NCBI GenBank assembly: GCA_022495995.1
Contig: JAFEMH010000736.1
Coordinates: 124,001 to 188,000 of the forward strand
DNA length: 64,000 nt
Direction of reading: 5' to 3'
Source of the DNA: Adenophora triphylla var. japonica
Taxonomy: Eukaryota; Streptophyta; Magnoliopsida; Asterales; Campanulaceae
Shown: in pieces, positions 1-9,854 of the stretch
Layout of the letters: each line of letters starts with the position of its first letter
Position numbering within the stretch: the stretch's first letter is position 1
Position numbers and translations under genes: made by a program
Notes under the pieces: generated by a model
What the model saw: only the letters and a program-made list of their open reading frames with translations
The model's database searches: none
Told to the model about the DNA's origin: nothing

Positions 1-577
1 ACTGGCTATTATTTTAAATAATACATTCATTGTACCATCTTTGATGGAATTTAATATCTATCACAATTTGGACAAGGAAGGTTACTCTTGTTCTTTTGGT
101 AATAATAAATGTGATCTTTATTTTAAATTTCAAACTTGTCGGTACTAGTACTTTGTCATATATCGATAATCTTAATTTACTTGACACAGTCAAGAAAAAT
201 GAATGAGTCCCATAATAATGAAACCAAAACTAAAGGCACTAAGCAAAAGTTATCAAGTGAAAATTCTTGTATTCTATGGCATAGGCGTTTGGGTCATATC
301 TCCAAAGGGAGAATTGATAAAGCTTATGCATATAAAATCGAATCATTTTGAGATCATTAAGTATTCCGATTCTGTTTTACTGGATGCAAAGACGTCGAAA
401 GACATCATATGGTTATGTCTCTTATTGAAGAGAAATAAGTATAAAATGAACAAATAGATATACAACTTATAGGATCAAACTCCATGTTATTGGGTCCATT
501 TTATAAAGCGTAATCTCTTTTGATGTTTCACGAGCATACTGCTCATATGGGTGAAACAATTTTTGATAATGCTTAAA
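1..577 (+). pseudogene. Copia pol remnant (protease end / pre-integrase, then RNase H tail)
   Basis: Bases 1-350 translate, with stops, to the end of a Copia protease/pre-integrase segment: a GYSCSFGNNK-like stretch, then LWHRRLGHIS at about 276-305, which is the conserved start of the GAG_pre-integrase zinc-binding region. The integrase, the reverse transcriptase and most of RNase H are missing. Around 511-577 the reading resumes with FHEHTAHMG, typical of the last residues of Copia RNase H, then a stop. This is therefore an internally deleted element whose 5' part lies outside the window. It is in the same orientation as, and just upstream of, the 3' LTR at 943. It is not functional. Confidence 0.75.
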
Positions 578-942
578 TCAGTGGGAGTTTGTGTTATTTT
601 CTATTTTTTGTGTTGTTTTTATTTATATTGATCTCATTTGGTTAAGTAGGACTAGTTGGAGAATATATATATGTGTTCTTCATATATATTCATTAATATT
701 TCATGCTACATATCTATACTTAATCTATGTCATTTAGTTGGATATATATATGTGATTAATATGGATTTAGTTGCGAATCAATTACAATGACTGCCCCTTT
801 AGTCCCTATACTTATAAGACTAATGGACGGGATTGTGTTGGATGACAATAAACGTGCACATAAGGGTTGTCATTCATGTTATAAATGATTAAGAAATTTA
901 TTTAGTAGAAGATACATATTAATATTAATCCAAGTGGGAGAT
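578..942 (+). other. 3' untranslated part of the Copia remnant with polypurine tract
   Basis: AT-rich non-coding sequence between the RNase H tail and the LTR. It ends in a purine-rich CAAGTGGGAGAT (931-942) immediately before the LTR TG, which is where the plus-strand primer (PPT) of a Copia element lies. I see no other feature here. Confidence 0.65.
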
Positions 943-1399
943 TGTTAGAACATGGATTAATTATATGTGTTATTTAATTCCATATGTTATAATCATTTAA
1001 TAATTTTAAAGTATAGACCAAATATGTAGAATTCCATTAGGTGTAAGTACCATTAAATGATGGGCATAATGGTAACTTCTCACCACCTTCTTTACGAAAG
1101 GGTGTAGTCCCTAAATGAAGTGCCCCTTCTCAATCTATATATAGGCTATCCATCGGCCCATTTGAGACACTTAACTACATTACAATTCAGTCATAAAATC
1201 TTCTCTTTATTCACTAAGAAGATCAAGTGTGGGCACTATCATTTAGAAGTACTATCTCCCTACTCTCTCATTTATTCAAGAACAAGTATCAAGATCATAC
1301 AATGGATTCTTCAGGTACACGCTTCCGTCTTCATCTTCTTCTCATTCTTAATCTAGTTGTGAGTCGGTTCATGGTATGATGGATCATTTTGTTCCAACA
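943..1399 (+). repeat. Copia 3' LTR (457 bp)
   Basis: Starts TGTTAGAACA right after the polypurine tract and ends TGTTCCAACA, so the ends are imperfect inverted repeats of TGTT..AACA type. A TATATATAGG box at about 1135-1144 would serve as LTR promoter. The 5' partner LTR is outside the window, so the TSD cannot be tested. The LTR is directly followed by BAHD-like coding sequence, suggesting the element inserted into that gene. Confidence 0.75.
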
Positions 1400-1675
1400 A
1401 AATAAACCCAAAAACCTCTGGTTTCAAAATCCACCGTCTTCCCCGACAATATCTCCACTCTTGTCGACCTCAAGCTCTCCGTCTCCGACCTCCCATGCTC
1501 TCCTGCCACTACATCTAAAAAGGCTGTCTATTCACCCGCCTCCAATTTCCAATTCACGACATGATTTCTTTCCTCAAGCGCGGCCTCTCTAAGGCTCTGA
1601 CTCACTTCCTTGCTCTCGCCGGCCGCCTCATTACCGACGAACATGGATACGTTTACATCACCTGTAAAATTTCAT
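1400..1675 (+). pseudogene. BAHD acyltransferase N-terminal fragment, broken
   Basis: BAHD enzymes transfer acyl groups from CoA thioesters to alcohols or amines in plant secondary metabolism. Joining two frames gives STLVDLKLSVSDLP, then MLSCHYI-stop-KGCLFTR, FLKRGLSKALTHF, LALAGRL and DEHGYVYITC. This order and spacing is typical of the first about 90 residues of At3g50280-like BAHD proteins. It has a frameshift near 1494, a TAA where Gln is normal in HYIQKG (about 1516), and ends by about 1672. The catalytic HxxxD and DFGWG regions are absent. The start codon and first residues are missing because the Copia LTR lies there. It is a dead fragment; the assignment rests on remembered family motifs. 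Confidence 0.6.
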
Positions 1676-1709
1676 GTTAGATGAAGAATTGAACAATTAC
1701 TGGCGAGTT
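1676..1709. other. short spacer ending in TSD GAGTT
   Basis: Short unassigned sequence. Its last five bases (1705-1709, GAGTT) recur exactly at 10622-10626 and form the target-site duplication of the Sirevirus-like element. Confidence 0.85.
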
Positions 1710-2481
1710 TGAAAGTTTCGTGTAGCTAGGAAACTTTAATCACACAACAGACAACGGATGTGAGTACAGATGTGTCTCACAACTGTCCACACATCCACAG
1801 ATAATGCAGCGGAATAAAATAAATTAAAAGCAATAACTCAAGAATTATTTACGCTTACTGATCAATGTGATCAGCAAACTAGGCTTACGCCCAAAAACTT
1901 TTCACTATAAAAACTTTTGTTGCTTACAAAAACAAATAAGTGAAAAACTAAAATATGAAAATACTAAACGAGTTCTAATCACCTTCTACGACAAGAACAA
2001 CTCCCCTTTCCCAAGTAGGATCTATTCTAGTCAGAAGTAAAACAAGAGAACTCTATGAAAAACTAGATGTGAGTTACGGATGTAAGGCACAACCTTCACT
2101 CACAACCTAAAATCAACAATGTCGAATACAATGAAGAGTATGTAATTTTCTCTCTAAAATTCCGTAACTTCTCTTGTGCTGAATGCCTTGTATTTATAAT
2201 GCACCATGGAGAAGATCTTCATGCAATCAACATCTTCCTTTGTGAGATCTCTTTTCCTATATGAAAACATAAAACACACTCACAAGGAAATCAAATATTA
2301 GTAGGTTAGTCCTAATATAAAACTATGTACATAAATAAAAGATATTTACTATATTTACAATTCCTAGTCAAAGTAGGATACTTATAAATCTTCCATGAAA
2401 GTCCCAAAATCTTCTTACCATAATAGAAGTCTTTTTAAATAAGGAAACAAGTATTTGTTCCCTAAAAAGCTCACACTTTCA
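1710..2481 (-). repeat. 3' LTR of the Sirevirus-like element (772 bp)
   Basis: Begins TGAAAGT and ends ACTTTCA, perfect 7-bp terminal inverted repeats. It is nearly identical to 9852-10621; I saw two substitutions near 1757-1761 plus differences at the far end. A - strand TATAAATA lies at 2191-2198. The sequence immediately to the right (2482-2499) is the reverse complement of a polypurine tract, which sets the - orientation. Confidence 0.92.
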
Positions 2482-2499
2482 ATCTCCCCCTATTTTGGA
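2482..2499 (-). promoter_or_regulatory. Polypurine tract adjacent to 3' LTR; further copies at 2807, 2906 and 5144
   Basis: On the - strand this reads TCCAAAATAGGGGGAGAT, ending exactly at the LTR. It is the primer for plus-strand DNA synthesis. Similar AGGGGGAG tracts occur at about 2807-2821, 2906-2920 and 5144-5160. Repeated polypurine tracts in the 3' part are a known hallmark of Sireviruses. Confidence 0.75.
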
Positions 2500-2818
2500 C
2501 TTTCTGGTCAAAACCAAAGATTTATAATTCACAATTTATGACCACAGAGTAAACACAAAAACATAGAGTAAACATAACTCTCCCTGAATGGATGTGTGTC
2601 CAGATGTGTATACACATCCACACATAAAAACTGCAAAAACAGAGTTAGAGCAGAAAACAACAGTTCATTAAAAAACTAAAGCAACCATTCAGCAAAATCC
2701 TAATTAAAAACTATTACAACCCATTGTTTTAAAAAAAAACTAAAACTAAAGCAGAAATTAAAATTATTTTTGCAACCATCAAAACAACAAAACAACCAAA
2801 AAAATTTCTCCCCCTAAA

Positions 2819-4996
2819 TTAAAGTTCCCAATGCCTCCAGCCAGCAGCAGACACAGCAGCATCCCATTTTCTATTTCCAGTAGCAGCAGCAGGTACAGAG
2901 CTTGATTCTCCCCCTTTTTGACTAGAAAGTTTAGCATGCCACCTGAGAAGTCTATCCTTAAGAGCTTTAAGGTTGTTGGCATGAGTAGTGGAGGTTTGAA
3001 TTTGAGCTTCAGCAAGGGCAATTTCAGCATCCAAATCTTTTATTTGAGCCTCAAAGGGATCATCAGCTGTGGGTTCAGATGTGTCCATATCTGGCATTGC
3101 AATTTTAGGTACAGTGCCCAAAGGGAGATCCACATGCCTTTGCTTGGGGTCTAGCAAGGTTTTGGTTTCCTTAAACAGAGCAAATTTTTCAAACTTTTCT
3201 TCTCCTTTTTCAGGCTTAACTCCATTGGCTATCAGGATTTGAGAGATCAAAGAGGGATAAGGTAAAGACCACTTTTTAGATGGTGACTCTCCATAGTGAC
3301 AAATCTTCCTAAAAATGAAATCTCCAAAGTTAATATGCCTCTTAATGCCCAATCTATAAAGAAGGAGAGCTTGCACCCTAGTAACTGAAGTTTTGTTATT
3401 TGAGGGGCAAAGATTGGCAACAATAATGGAATGGAAAAAACAGTAGAGAGAGGATAAAGAGCCACTACCCAAGTCCTTTGGCTTCACAGGCCAAGAGGTC
3501 ACCTTTCCATGGGTGATAGCAGCCACAAGCTCATCATCATCAATAGAAACTAATTCATCCAAAGAATCATTCAACCCAAGAAAATCATTCACCACAGATG
3601 GGGAAAAGGGGACAAACATTCCTCTAACATAAACAGAGAGGGGAGAGGAGCATCTATCTAGTCCCTTGGTCAAATTGGCATAAAATTCATACACCATTTT
3701 AGGATAGAAGGGGAGAGGATGATCCACAGTAAAAAACAATCCTCTTTCCTCAAAAAATTTGTCCATACCAAGCTTAAAGAAAGTTTCCCTATCTCTTTTC
3801 ATTTCTACAACAAAGGCTTTAGAGGAAATTAGGCCAAACCTATCAGAGGCCTTTTTGGTCAAAAATTTCTTAGAGAAGGGTTTATGGGAAGGAGCAATGG
3901 AAAGAGTAGAAGACATACCCTTGTCAGCTTTCTTTCTTGTAGATGTGCGTCTGGATGTGGGCACATCCTCAGACACATCCTTTGCAGGGAATGGAACTTT
4001 GATGGACTCTACCTCAGTTTCATCATCAGAAGAGGAATCTAATTCCTGGTCCTCTTTTTCTTGTTCTAATTCTTCTCTTCCCAGTTTGTAGTTGACATCA
4101 GATGCAGTGTCATCACTCTCATAGCTTGATTCAGACTCATAAGCTTCTTCCTCAAGAGGCTCTAAATCAGTAGGGGCAACCTTTTTCTTCCCTTTCAGCT
4201 CCATCAAAACACTGGCTAAGGGTTCTTCATCACTAAAAGTAATAAGATCTTCAACAGGACTTGAGACCATAGCAGCAGGAGTATCAACAGTAGGAACAGA
4301 GGCATCAACTACAGGAGATGAGGCAACAATGGAAGGAGTAGTAATGGGGATAATGGGATCAGATGACAATATGGGAGAGGATGGTGGAACAATAGGATCA
4401 GCATGGGAAACAGACTCAGCATGGGAAACAGACTCAACAGGATCAATAACTGGGGCAATAACAGAGGGAGGAGAAATAGCAGATTTAGCCCTAGTTCGCA
4501 CAAGAGGAGCAATTACCTCTTCTTCTTCTTCACCATCATCACATGCTATGGCGGTAGAAGGTTTACCACCTGGTTTCTGTAGGTTCTTCTGTTTGTCAGA
4601 TTCTGACAATTTCCTAACCCTATGCGATCGTCGAAGATTGCGTTGGAGCACAGGGATCGCAGCTTTGCCCACGGATTTTGCTGGAGCTAACTTCCTTTTC
4701 TTGGTTGTGGACGGTTCAACAGCAGGACAAACAGGGGCGACAAACGATGGTGGAAAAACCGGAGAGGTTGGAGCATTAGGGTTTTCGGAAGCGGTTGGAA
4801 CAGGCAAGGGTTCCAATGTAGGGGATTTTGGGGAAGTAGCTTCCATGATAGGATCAGACGAAGGCGATGGGGAAGAGAATTCAGTAAGGAATTTTGAAAT
4901 AGCAGGGTTTAAGACTATGGAGGATTCGCCTTTAGCTACTGAAATAGGGGCAATGTCGAGAACATCCTCTTCTCGAATATTGGAATGATCCGCCAT
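2819..4996 (-). CDS. Envelope-position ORF of the Sirevirus with 'putative plant transposon protein' domain (725 aa)
   Basis: This is an uninterrupted 725-codon ORF between pol and the 3' LTR, in the same direction as pol, where Sireviruses carry their envelope-like gene. Residues 1-about 350 are Ser/Pro/Glu-rich and low complexity, with an acidic stretch around 270-330. Residues about 380-600 form a compact domain: SDRFGLISSKAFVVEMK, then VYEFYANL, VYVRGMFVPFS and NDFLGLNDSLDEL. The EFYANL motif is typical of the plant 'putative plant transposon protein' domain seen in many plant repeat-encoded and 'envelope-like' proteins. The last about 70 residues (AEIALAEAQIQ...LKALKDRLLRW) look like a coiled coil. 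I see no signal peptide or clear membrane segment, so a true viral envelope function is not supported. Start: ATG at 4996; upstream is non-coding. Its intactness contrasts with the broken pol. Confidence 0.75.
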   Translation of the reverse strand: MADHSNIREEDVLDIAPISVAKGESSIVLNPAISKFLTEFSSPSPSSDPIMEATSPKSPTLEPLPVPTASENPNAPTSPVFPPSFVAPVCPAVEPSTTKKRKLAPAKSVGKAAIPVLQRNLRRSHRVRKLSESDKQKNLQKPGGKPSTAIACDDGEEEEEVIAPLVRTRAKSAISPPSVIAPVIDPVESVSHAESVSHADPIVPPSSPILSSDPIIPITTPSIVASSPVVDASVPTVDTPAAMVSSPVEDLITFSDEEPLASVLMELKGKKKVAPTDLEPLEEEAYESESSYESDDTASDVNYKLGREELEQEKEDQELDSSSDDETEVESIKVPFPAKDVSEDVPTSRRTSTRKKADKGMSSTLSIAPSHKPFSKKFLTKKASDRFGLISSKAFVVEMKRDRETFFKLGMDKFFEERGLFFTVDHPLPFYPKMVYEFYANLTKGLDRCSSPLSVYVRGMFVPFSPSVVNDFLGLNDSLDELVSIDDDELVAAITHGKVTSWPVKPKDLGSGSLSSLYCFFHSIIVANLCPSNNKTSVTRVQALLLYRLGIKRHINFGDFIFRKICHYGESPSKKWSLPYPSLISQILIANGVKPEKGEEKFEKFALFKETKTLLDPKQRHVDLPLGTVPKIAMPDMDTSEPTADDPFEAQIKDLDAEIALAEAQIQTSTTHANNLKALKDRLLRWHAKLSSQKGGESSSVPAAATGNRKWDAAVSAAGWRHWEL

Positions 4997-6142
4997 TAAT
5001 CTTGCACACGGTGGTTAGGTTGAACAGTAAGGGAGAAATTAATGCAGTGTATGTGTGATTGTGTGCAAAACGAAGGAAGAACAAGAGGTTTTAGCAAGGG
5101 TTTATGGGGGATGGGACGGATGTGAGGTTTCATAAATACTCACAGCTCCCCCTTTCCAAATAGAACTAGGAATCCTTTTCCAAAAAGGTTTAACACAACT
5201 CAAATTCCTTAAGAGTCCTCCAACGGCTAGAAACCTTTGAGGTTACCACACACACAATCACCTTCTAAGAAATAGGGGATCAAAATAAAACAAGATTTTG
5301 ATAGATTTTTATGGAAACAAAAATAGCTTAGCCATATCTTTATTTTAAAACAGAATCCCAATTGAATTTTCCAATCTTTTTAAACAAGGATTGATACACA
5401 CCTTTTTCTTTCATGAAAGATATTGGAGATCAAAAACCTATAAAATCAAAGAATGAATTAAGAAAGAAAATTAATTAACTAGTATATTTACAAAGCTCCT
5501 ATATGTCCTAAAAAATGCAGTATGCCTAGCATGATGCAAACACACAAGTGATGGAAATATTCTCAGCTTATGGATGTGGCATAGGATGTGAGTCACATAT
5601 GGGGACACATTTAGATCACAAAAAGTCAATGAGCAATAATCCAATCTGCACAGCCTCTAGGATGCATCCACCAATTTTTGTTGTGGATTTTTGCATTGTG
5701 AGTAGCTTTCACTTTACTTGATCCCAAAGATAGCCCTTTTTCCCAATGATCTTATCAAGTTTGACTTCAAGTTTTCTTATGAAAATCACTTGATCACAAT
5801 GATCTGGCTTCATACTAAGGGTGAAGCAGCTGTTTCTCACATGTATATTTTTTTTCTTTTCTAGCACCCACTGTGAGATACCTAGGAAGGTTATATCAAG
5901 TTACCAAAAGGTGACATGAACAGGAAGTGCTCACAATTAAGTGATCAAAAATAATGTCAAAGATGAAGACTCACAAGTGACCACACTGAGAAATTTCGTG
6001 CTAATGCATGATATGTTTGATTTTTTTTTATTATTTAATCTAATATACATATGTGTTAGAGGATGTGAGACACATTTGTGCTCACAGCCTTAGATATCAC
6101 ACAAACCAAGAGACTTCCTCAAGGAGGAAAATCTCTCCAAAT
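4997..6142 (-). other. non-coding spacer between pol and the envelope-position ORF
   Basis: About 1.1 kb with no convincing ORF. It holds a polypurine-like tract (5144-5160) and several GGATGTG...CACAT dyads (near 5117, 5573-5610 and 6060-6090). In Sireviruses this region is where the second gene is expressed from, but I cannot identify a promoter or splice acceptor with confidence. Confidence 0.5.
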
Positions 6143-6406
6143 CTAATGCCTTTGTAAATATATCAGCCAATTGATTTTCAGTCCCAACAAATTCCAGACA
6201 CACAGTTTTTGTTCTACAAGATCTCTAATGAAATGATGTCTAATATCAATTTGCTTTGTTCTAGAATGTTGGACAGGATTTTTATATATGTCCAAGGCAC
6301 TTTTGTTATCACAAAAAGCAGTCAAAACTTTGCTATTCAATCCATAATCTTTCAACATTTGATTCATCCAAAGCAATTGTGTGCAGCAGCTCCCAAGGGC
6401 AACATA
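6143..6406 (-). pseudogene. Copia RNase H C-terminal part
   Basis: The - strand encodes MLWMNQMLKDYGL, CDNKSALDIYKNPVQHSRTKQIDIRHHFIRD and VEQKLCVWNL, typical of the end of Copia RNase H (the catalytic Asp is in CDNKSA; the His is in the RTKHIDIRHHFIRD-type block). It is joined to the upstream pol by a frame break around 6376-6410. The expected STAEAEY motif is cut at the break: the upstream frame stops after LSTAEA. RNase H would remove the RNA strand during reverse transcription. Confidence 0.8.
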
Positions 6407-7933
6407 TTAAGCCTCAGCAGTGGATAAGGACACACAATTTTGCTTCCTACTATACCAAGACACAAGGTTATTTCCTAGGTAGAAACATCCACCTGTGGTA
6501 CTCTTTCTATCATCACTATTTCCAGCCCAATCAGAATCAGTGTACCCAACCAAATTGGTGTTTGTTTCCTTAGAGTAATGCAGACCTAGGTTAACAGTCC
6601 CACTCACATATCTAATGATTCTTTTCAAGGCTTTAAGATGGGACACTTTAGGGTTGGCTTGGTATCTTGCACAAAGACACACACTATACATAATGTCAGG
6701 TCTACTTGCAGTGAGGTAAAGCAAACTTCCTATCATGATTCTGTACAGTGTTTGATCAACACTCTCACCATCAGAATCATGACTTAGCTTTTGGGAAGAT
6801 CCCATTGGGGTTCTTTGATGTAAAGAGTGTTCAAGCTCAAACTTTTTCACAAGATTCTTGGCATACTTAGACTGTGAGATGAACATGCCATCTTTGAATT
6901 GCTTAATCTGTAAGCCTAAGAAAAAATTCAACTCACCTACCATACTCATCTCAAATGTGGAGGTCATACTATCCACAAATTCAGTTAGCAGAGGGTCAGA
7001 ATTTGACCCAAACACAATATCATCTACATAGATTTGTGCCACAAGAATCTCACTTTTTATTTTTCCTCACAAACGGTGTTTTGTCAACCTCACCTCTCTT
7101 GAATCCTAGTTGAAGCAAATGGTCGAGTCAACCTACCATACCAAGCTCTAGGGGCTTGCTTTAGCCCATACGTAGCTTTCTTCGGCTTTATACACATGGT
7201 TAGGATACTTGGAGTCCACAAAGCCTTTAGGTTGTTCAACATAGGCTTCCTCATTCAATATCCCATTTAGAAAAGCACTCTTAACATCCATTTGATGTAG
7301 AGTGATCTTGAGGTAACAAGCAATGGCTAGCAAAAGCCTAATGGACTCAATTCTTGCAACAGGAGCAAATGTCTCCTCAAAATCAATTCCCTCTATTTGA
7401 GTATAACCTTGAGCAACTAACCTAGCTTTATTTCTAGTGATCACACCTTGCTCATCAGTTTTGTTCTTGAAAATCCATTTGGTTCCTATGACATTGCCAT
7501 GTGAGGGTCTAGGAACAAGAGTCCATACCTCATTCTTTTCAAATTGAATCAATTCATCTTGCATAGCAAGAATCCAGTCAGCATCTTTCAATGCTTCAGC
7601 AACATTCTTAGGTTCAATCTTTGAAACAAAACAACAAAAACTTACCTGGGAGTATGCTGAGGAGCAACTCCATAAATCAGCCATCTTTCTATAATCAACT
7701 TTGTCTTTTTGTCTAGTTCTCACTTGAGCATGCACATCTCCCACAACTTGTGAAGAAGGGTGATTTTTCTGGATTTTTGAAGGAATATCCCTTGATCTAT
7801 CCACACACCCATCCACATTACCTTCTGGAGTATCATCACGATCGGGAATCGGAGGAGGCTGTCCTCGGTTACGGGAGTTTGAGTGGATGTGGGAGCAGAT
7901 GTGGGTTCGAATGTGGAGCGGATGTGTCCACAT
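6407..7933 (-). pseudogene. Copia reverse transcriptase, two frames
   Basis: The N-terminal part (7148-7933) has NEVWTLVPRP, IGTKWIFKNKTDE, KARLVAQGYTQIEGIDFEETFAPVAR and MDVKSAFLNG. The C-terminal part (6407-7042) begins at the catalytic YVDDI and carries FFLGLQIKQ, SLLYLTASRPDIMYSV and CLCARYQA, then RNase H start blocks (TDSDWAGN, KSTTGGCF). The SVCLCARYQA block is typical of Sireviruses. The two parts are out of frame across about 7043-7147, where the [13 protein letters not shown] region should be and appears damaged. The region 7770-7933 upstream is the integrase-RT hinge, rich in GATGTG motifs. It is not functional as it stands. Confidence 0.88.
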
Positions 7934-7991
7934 CCTTGGTTACATCCTTATCGGGTTCAGCGGGTTTTCCCGGCTGGCGGCATACATTTGG

Positions 7992-8888
7992 TTATCCAAA
8001 GGCCTTTGTTTCTGTATCTTTCCAGTCTAGTAAACAACCTGAAAGATCATCCTCAGCAGTCTTGAGGTTAAGATCAAGTGAGTCATCAAAAATAACATTA
8101 GCAGATTCCATAATGGTCTTAGTTTTGAGATTAAAAACTCTGTAAGCTCTACTATTAGTGGAATAGCCCATGAAAATTGCTTTGTCACTCTTTGAATCAA
8201 ACTTGGACAGATATTCTCTATCATTGAGAATGTAACAAACACATCCAAACACATGAAAATATTTCACAGTTGGCTTCTTTCCAAGGAGGATTTGGTATGG
8301 AGTGACAGTGCTACCAATCCTTAAAAACACCCTATTGCCAATGTGACAAGCAGTGTTTAAGGCTTCTGCCCAAAACTTTTTGGACAGGTTTTTAGAGCTT
8401 AACATGACCCTAGCCATTTCTTGTAAAGTTCTATTCTTACTTTCAGCAATTCCATTTTGCTATGGGGTGATTGGTGCTGAAAACTCATGAGTGATTCCCT
8501 TAGAATTGCAAAAATTGGTGAACATTTGATTCTCATATTCAGTGCCATGGTCAGACCTAATTCTCACAGTCTTAAGACCATAAAGGTTTCTCACCCTTTT
8601 GTACCAATTCTTGAATTCTCCAATTGTTTCTGACTTTTCTCTTAAGAACATTACCCAAGTGTACCTAGAATAATCATCAACACACACAAAGGCATACTTT
8701 TTCCTACCAAAGCTTTCAACTTCAATAGGTCCCATTAAGTCAGTATGAATCATCTCCAAACACCTAGAAGTGGAGCATTGTTGGACCTTTTTATGTGATG
8801 CTTTTGTTTGCTTTCCCTTTTGACATGAACCACAGACATCAGGGTTCTTGAAGTTCAGTTTAGGGAGACCTTTAATGGCTTCAAACCT
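7992..8888 (-). pseudogene. Copia integrase
   Basis: The - strand from about 8888 encodes CGSCQKGKQ (zinc-finger cysteines), LEMIHTDLMGPIE (first catalytic Asp), FVCVDDYSRYTWV and IRSDHGTEYENQ (second Asp); then a TAG replaces Gln in TPQQNG at about 8457-8459. The next frame (7992-8417) carries NRTLQEMARVMLSS, FWAEALNTACHIGNR and GKKPTVKYFHVFGC. The catalytic Glu region lies at the break (NGIAES). A TAA near 8889 separates it from the pre-integrase ORF. The integrase joins element DNA to the target; this copy is inactive. Confidence 0.88.
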
Positions 8889-9401
8889 TTAAAGTTCTTC
8901 CAGAGTTCTACAGCTAGCATGCCCTAATTTTTGGTGCCACAGATTGACATCATTAGCTTTTGAGCTTAGGCAAGAAAGATTGTCACCAAATTGGTAACAA
9001 TTGTCAGCAGATCTAGGACCAGTAAACACACATGTATTATCCTTATCAAACACTTCACACAAGTGCTTATCAAACTTCACATAAAGATCATCATCACACA
9101 GTTGACTGATGCATATTAGGTTGGCTTTCAAGTCTTCCACATGGTACACATTGTGTAATTTTAGGAGACCCTTGACATCTAGGGTTCCTTTCCCAACAAT
9201 CTTTCCTTGAGCACCTCCACCAAAATTTACTTTCCCTCCATTTATCACTTCATAGTCAAGAAGGACTGCTTGGTTTCCAGTCATGTGCCTAGAGCACCCA
9301 CTATCAAAATACCAAGAGCCAGAGACAGTACTCTTGAGGGAAGAGTAAACAACATTGCAGGTGGTAATTGGTTTGGCCACCCACTGTTTAACAATTTTCA
9401 A
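8889..9401 (-). pseudogene. Copia protease and GAG_pre-integrase
   Basis: 170 codons. SWYFDSGCSRHMTGN holds the aspartic protease active site (DSG) as usual in Copia. After it come INGGKVNFGGGAQGKI, LISQLCDD-like blocks, and NLWHQKLGHASCRTLEEL, the histidine part of the pre-integrase zinc site. At the 5' side the ORF has no ATG and begins exactly at the inversion breakpoint (about 9396-9404): the zinc knuckle and most of gag that should precede the protease are gone. Confidence 0.85.
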
Positions 9402-9854
9402 TTGGTATCAGAGCCAACTCTCGACATATTACTGAGTGTTGATCCAGAAAGTGTAGTCATTATGGAATGCCAAAATCACTAAAACAGGCCTCCTGTCTTG
9501 GATGACACCAATTATTCTCTTTGGAAGTCTAAGATGCGAAATTACATCAAAAGTATTGATGAAAGGGCTTGGATGTGTATTCTTGTTGCATGGCAACCTC
9601 CTACTGTGGAGAAAAAGCCACCTTCTGGTGTTGGTGAGTCTATTTTCGAAAGAAAAATTGAAGATCAATGGACTCTTGATGAAATACAAGCTGCAAATTA
9701 TAATTCAAAAGCTATGGGTGCTATTTCCAGCCATGTTTCTGGGAATATGTACAAGCTTATAACAAATGAGAGTATAGCCAAAACTGCTTGGGATATTTTG
9801 CAAACTCAATGTGAGGGAGCACCAAGTGTGAAGGCTACCAGGCTTAGCAATTGA
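9396..9854 (+). pseudogene. Inverted PBS and gag start of the Sirevirus
   Basis: This segment is in + orientation inside a - strand element. TGGTATCAGAGCC at 9403-9415 is the usual Copia initiator-Met tRNA primer-binding site. The + strand ORF (from 9498) reads LDDTNYSLWKSKMRNYIKSI, DERAW, YNSKAMGAISSHV, WDILQTQCEGAPSVKATRLS, the first about 115 residues of a Sirevirus-type gag. It stops because it runs into the LTR (AAT TGA). Nine-base inverted repeats TTTCAATTG (9396-9404) and CAATTGAAA (9848-9856) flank it. Flipping the segment would put the PBS directly next to the 5' LTR, its normal place. Confidence 0.85.

Noticed and set aside
4329..4988. 219-codon + strand ORF opposite the envelope-position ORF
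   Set aside because: It is the antisense shadow of the - strand ORF; low complexity, no motif.
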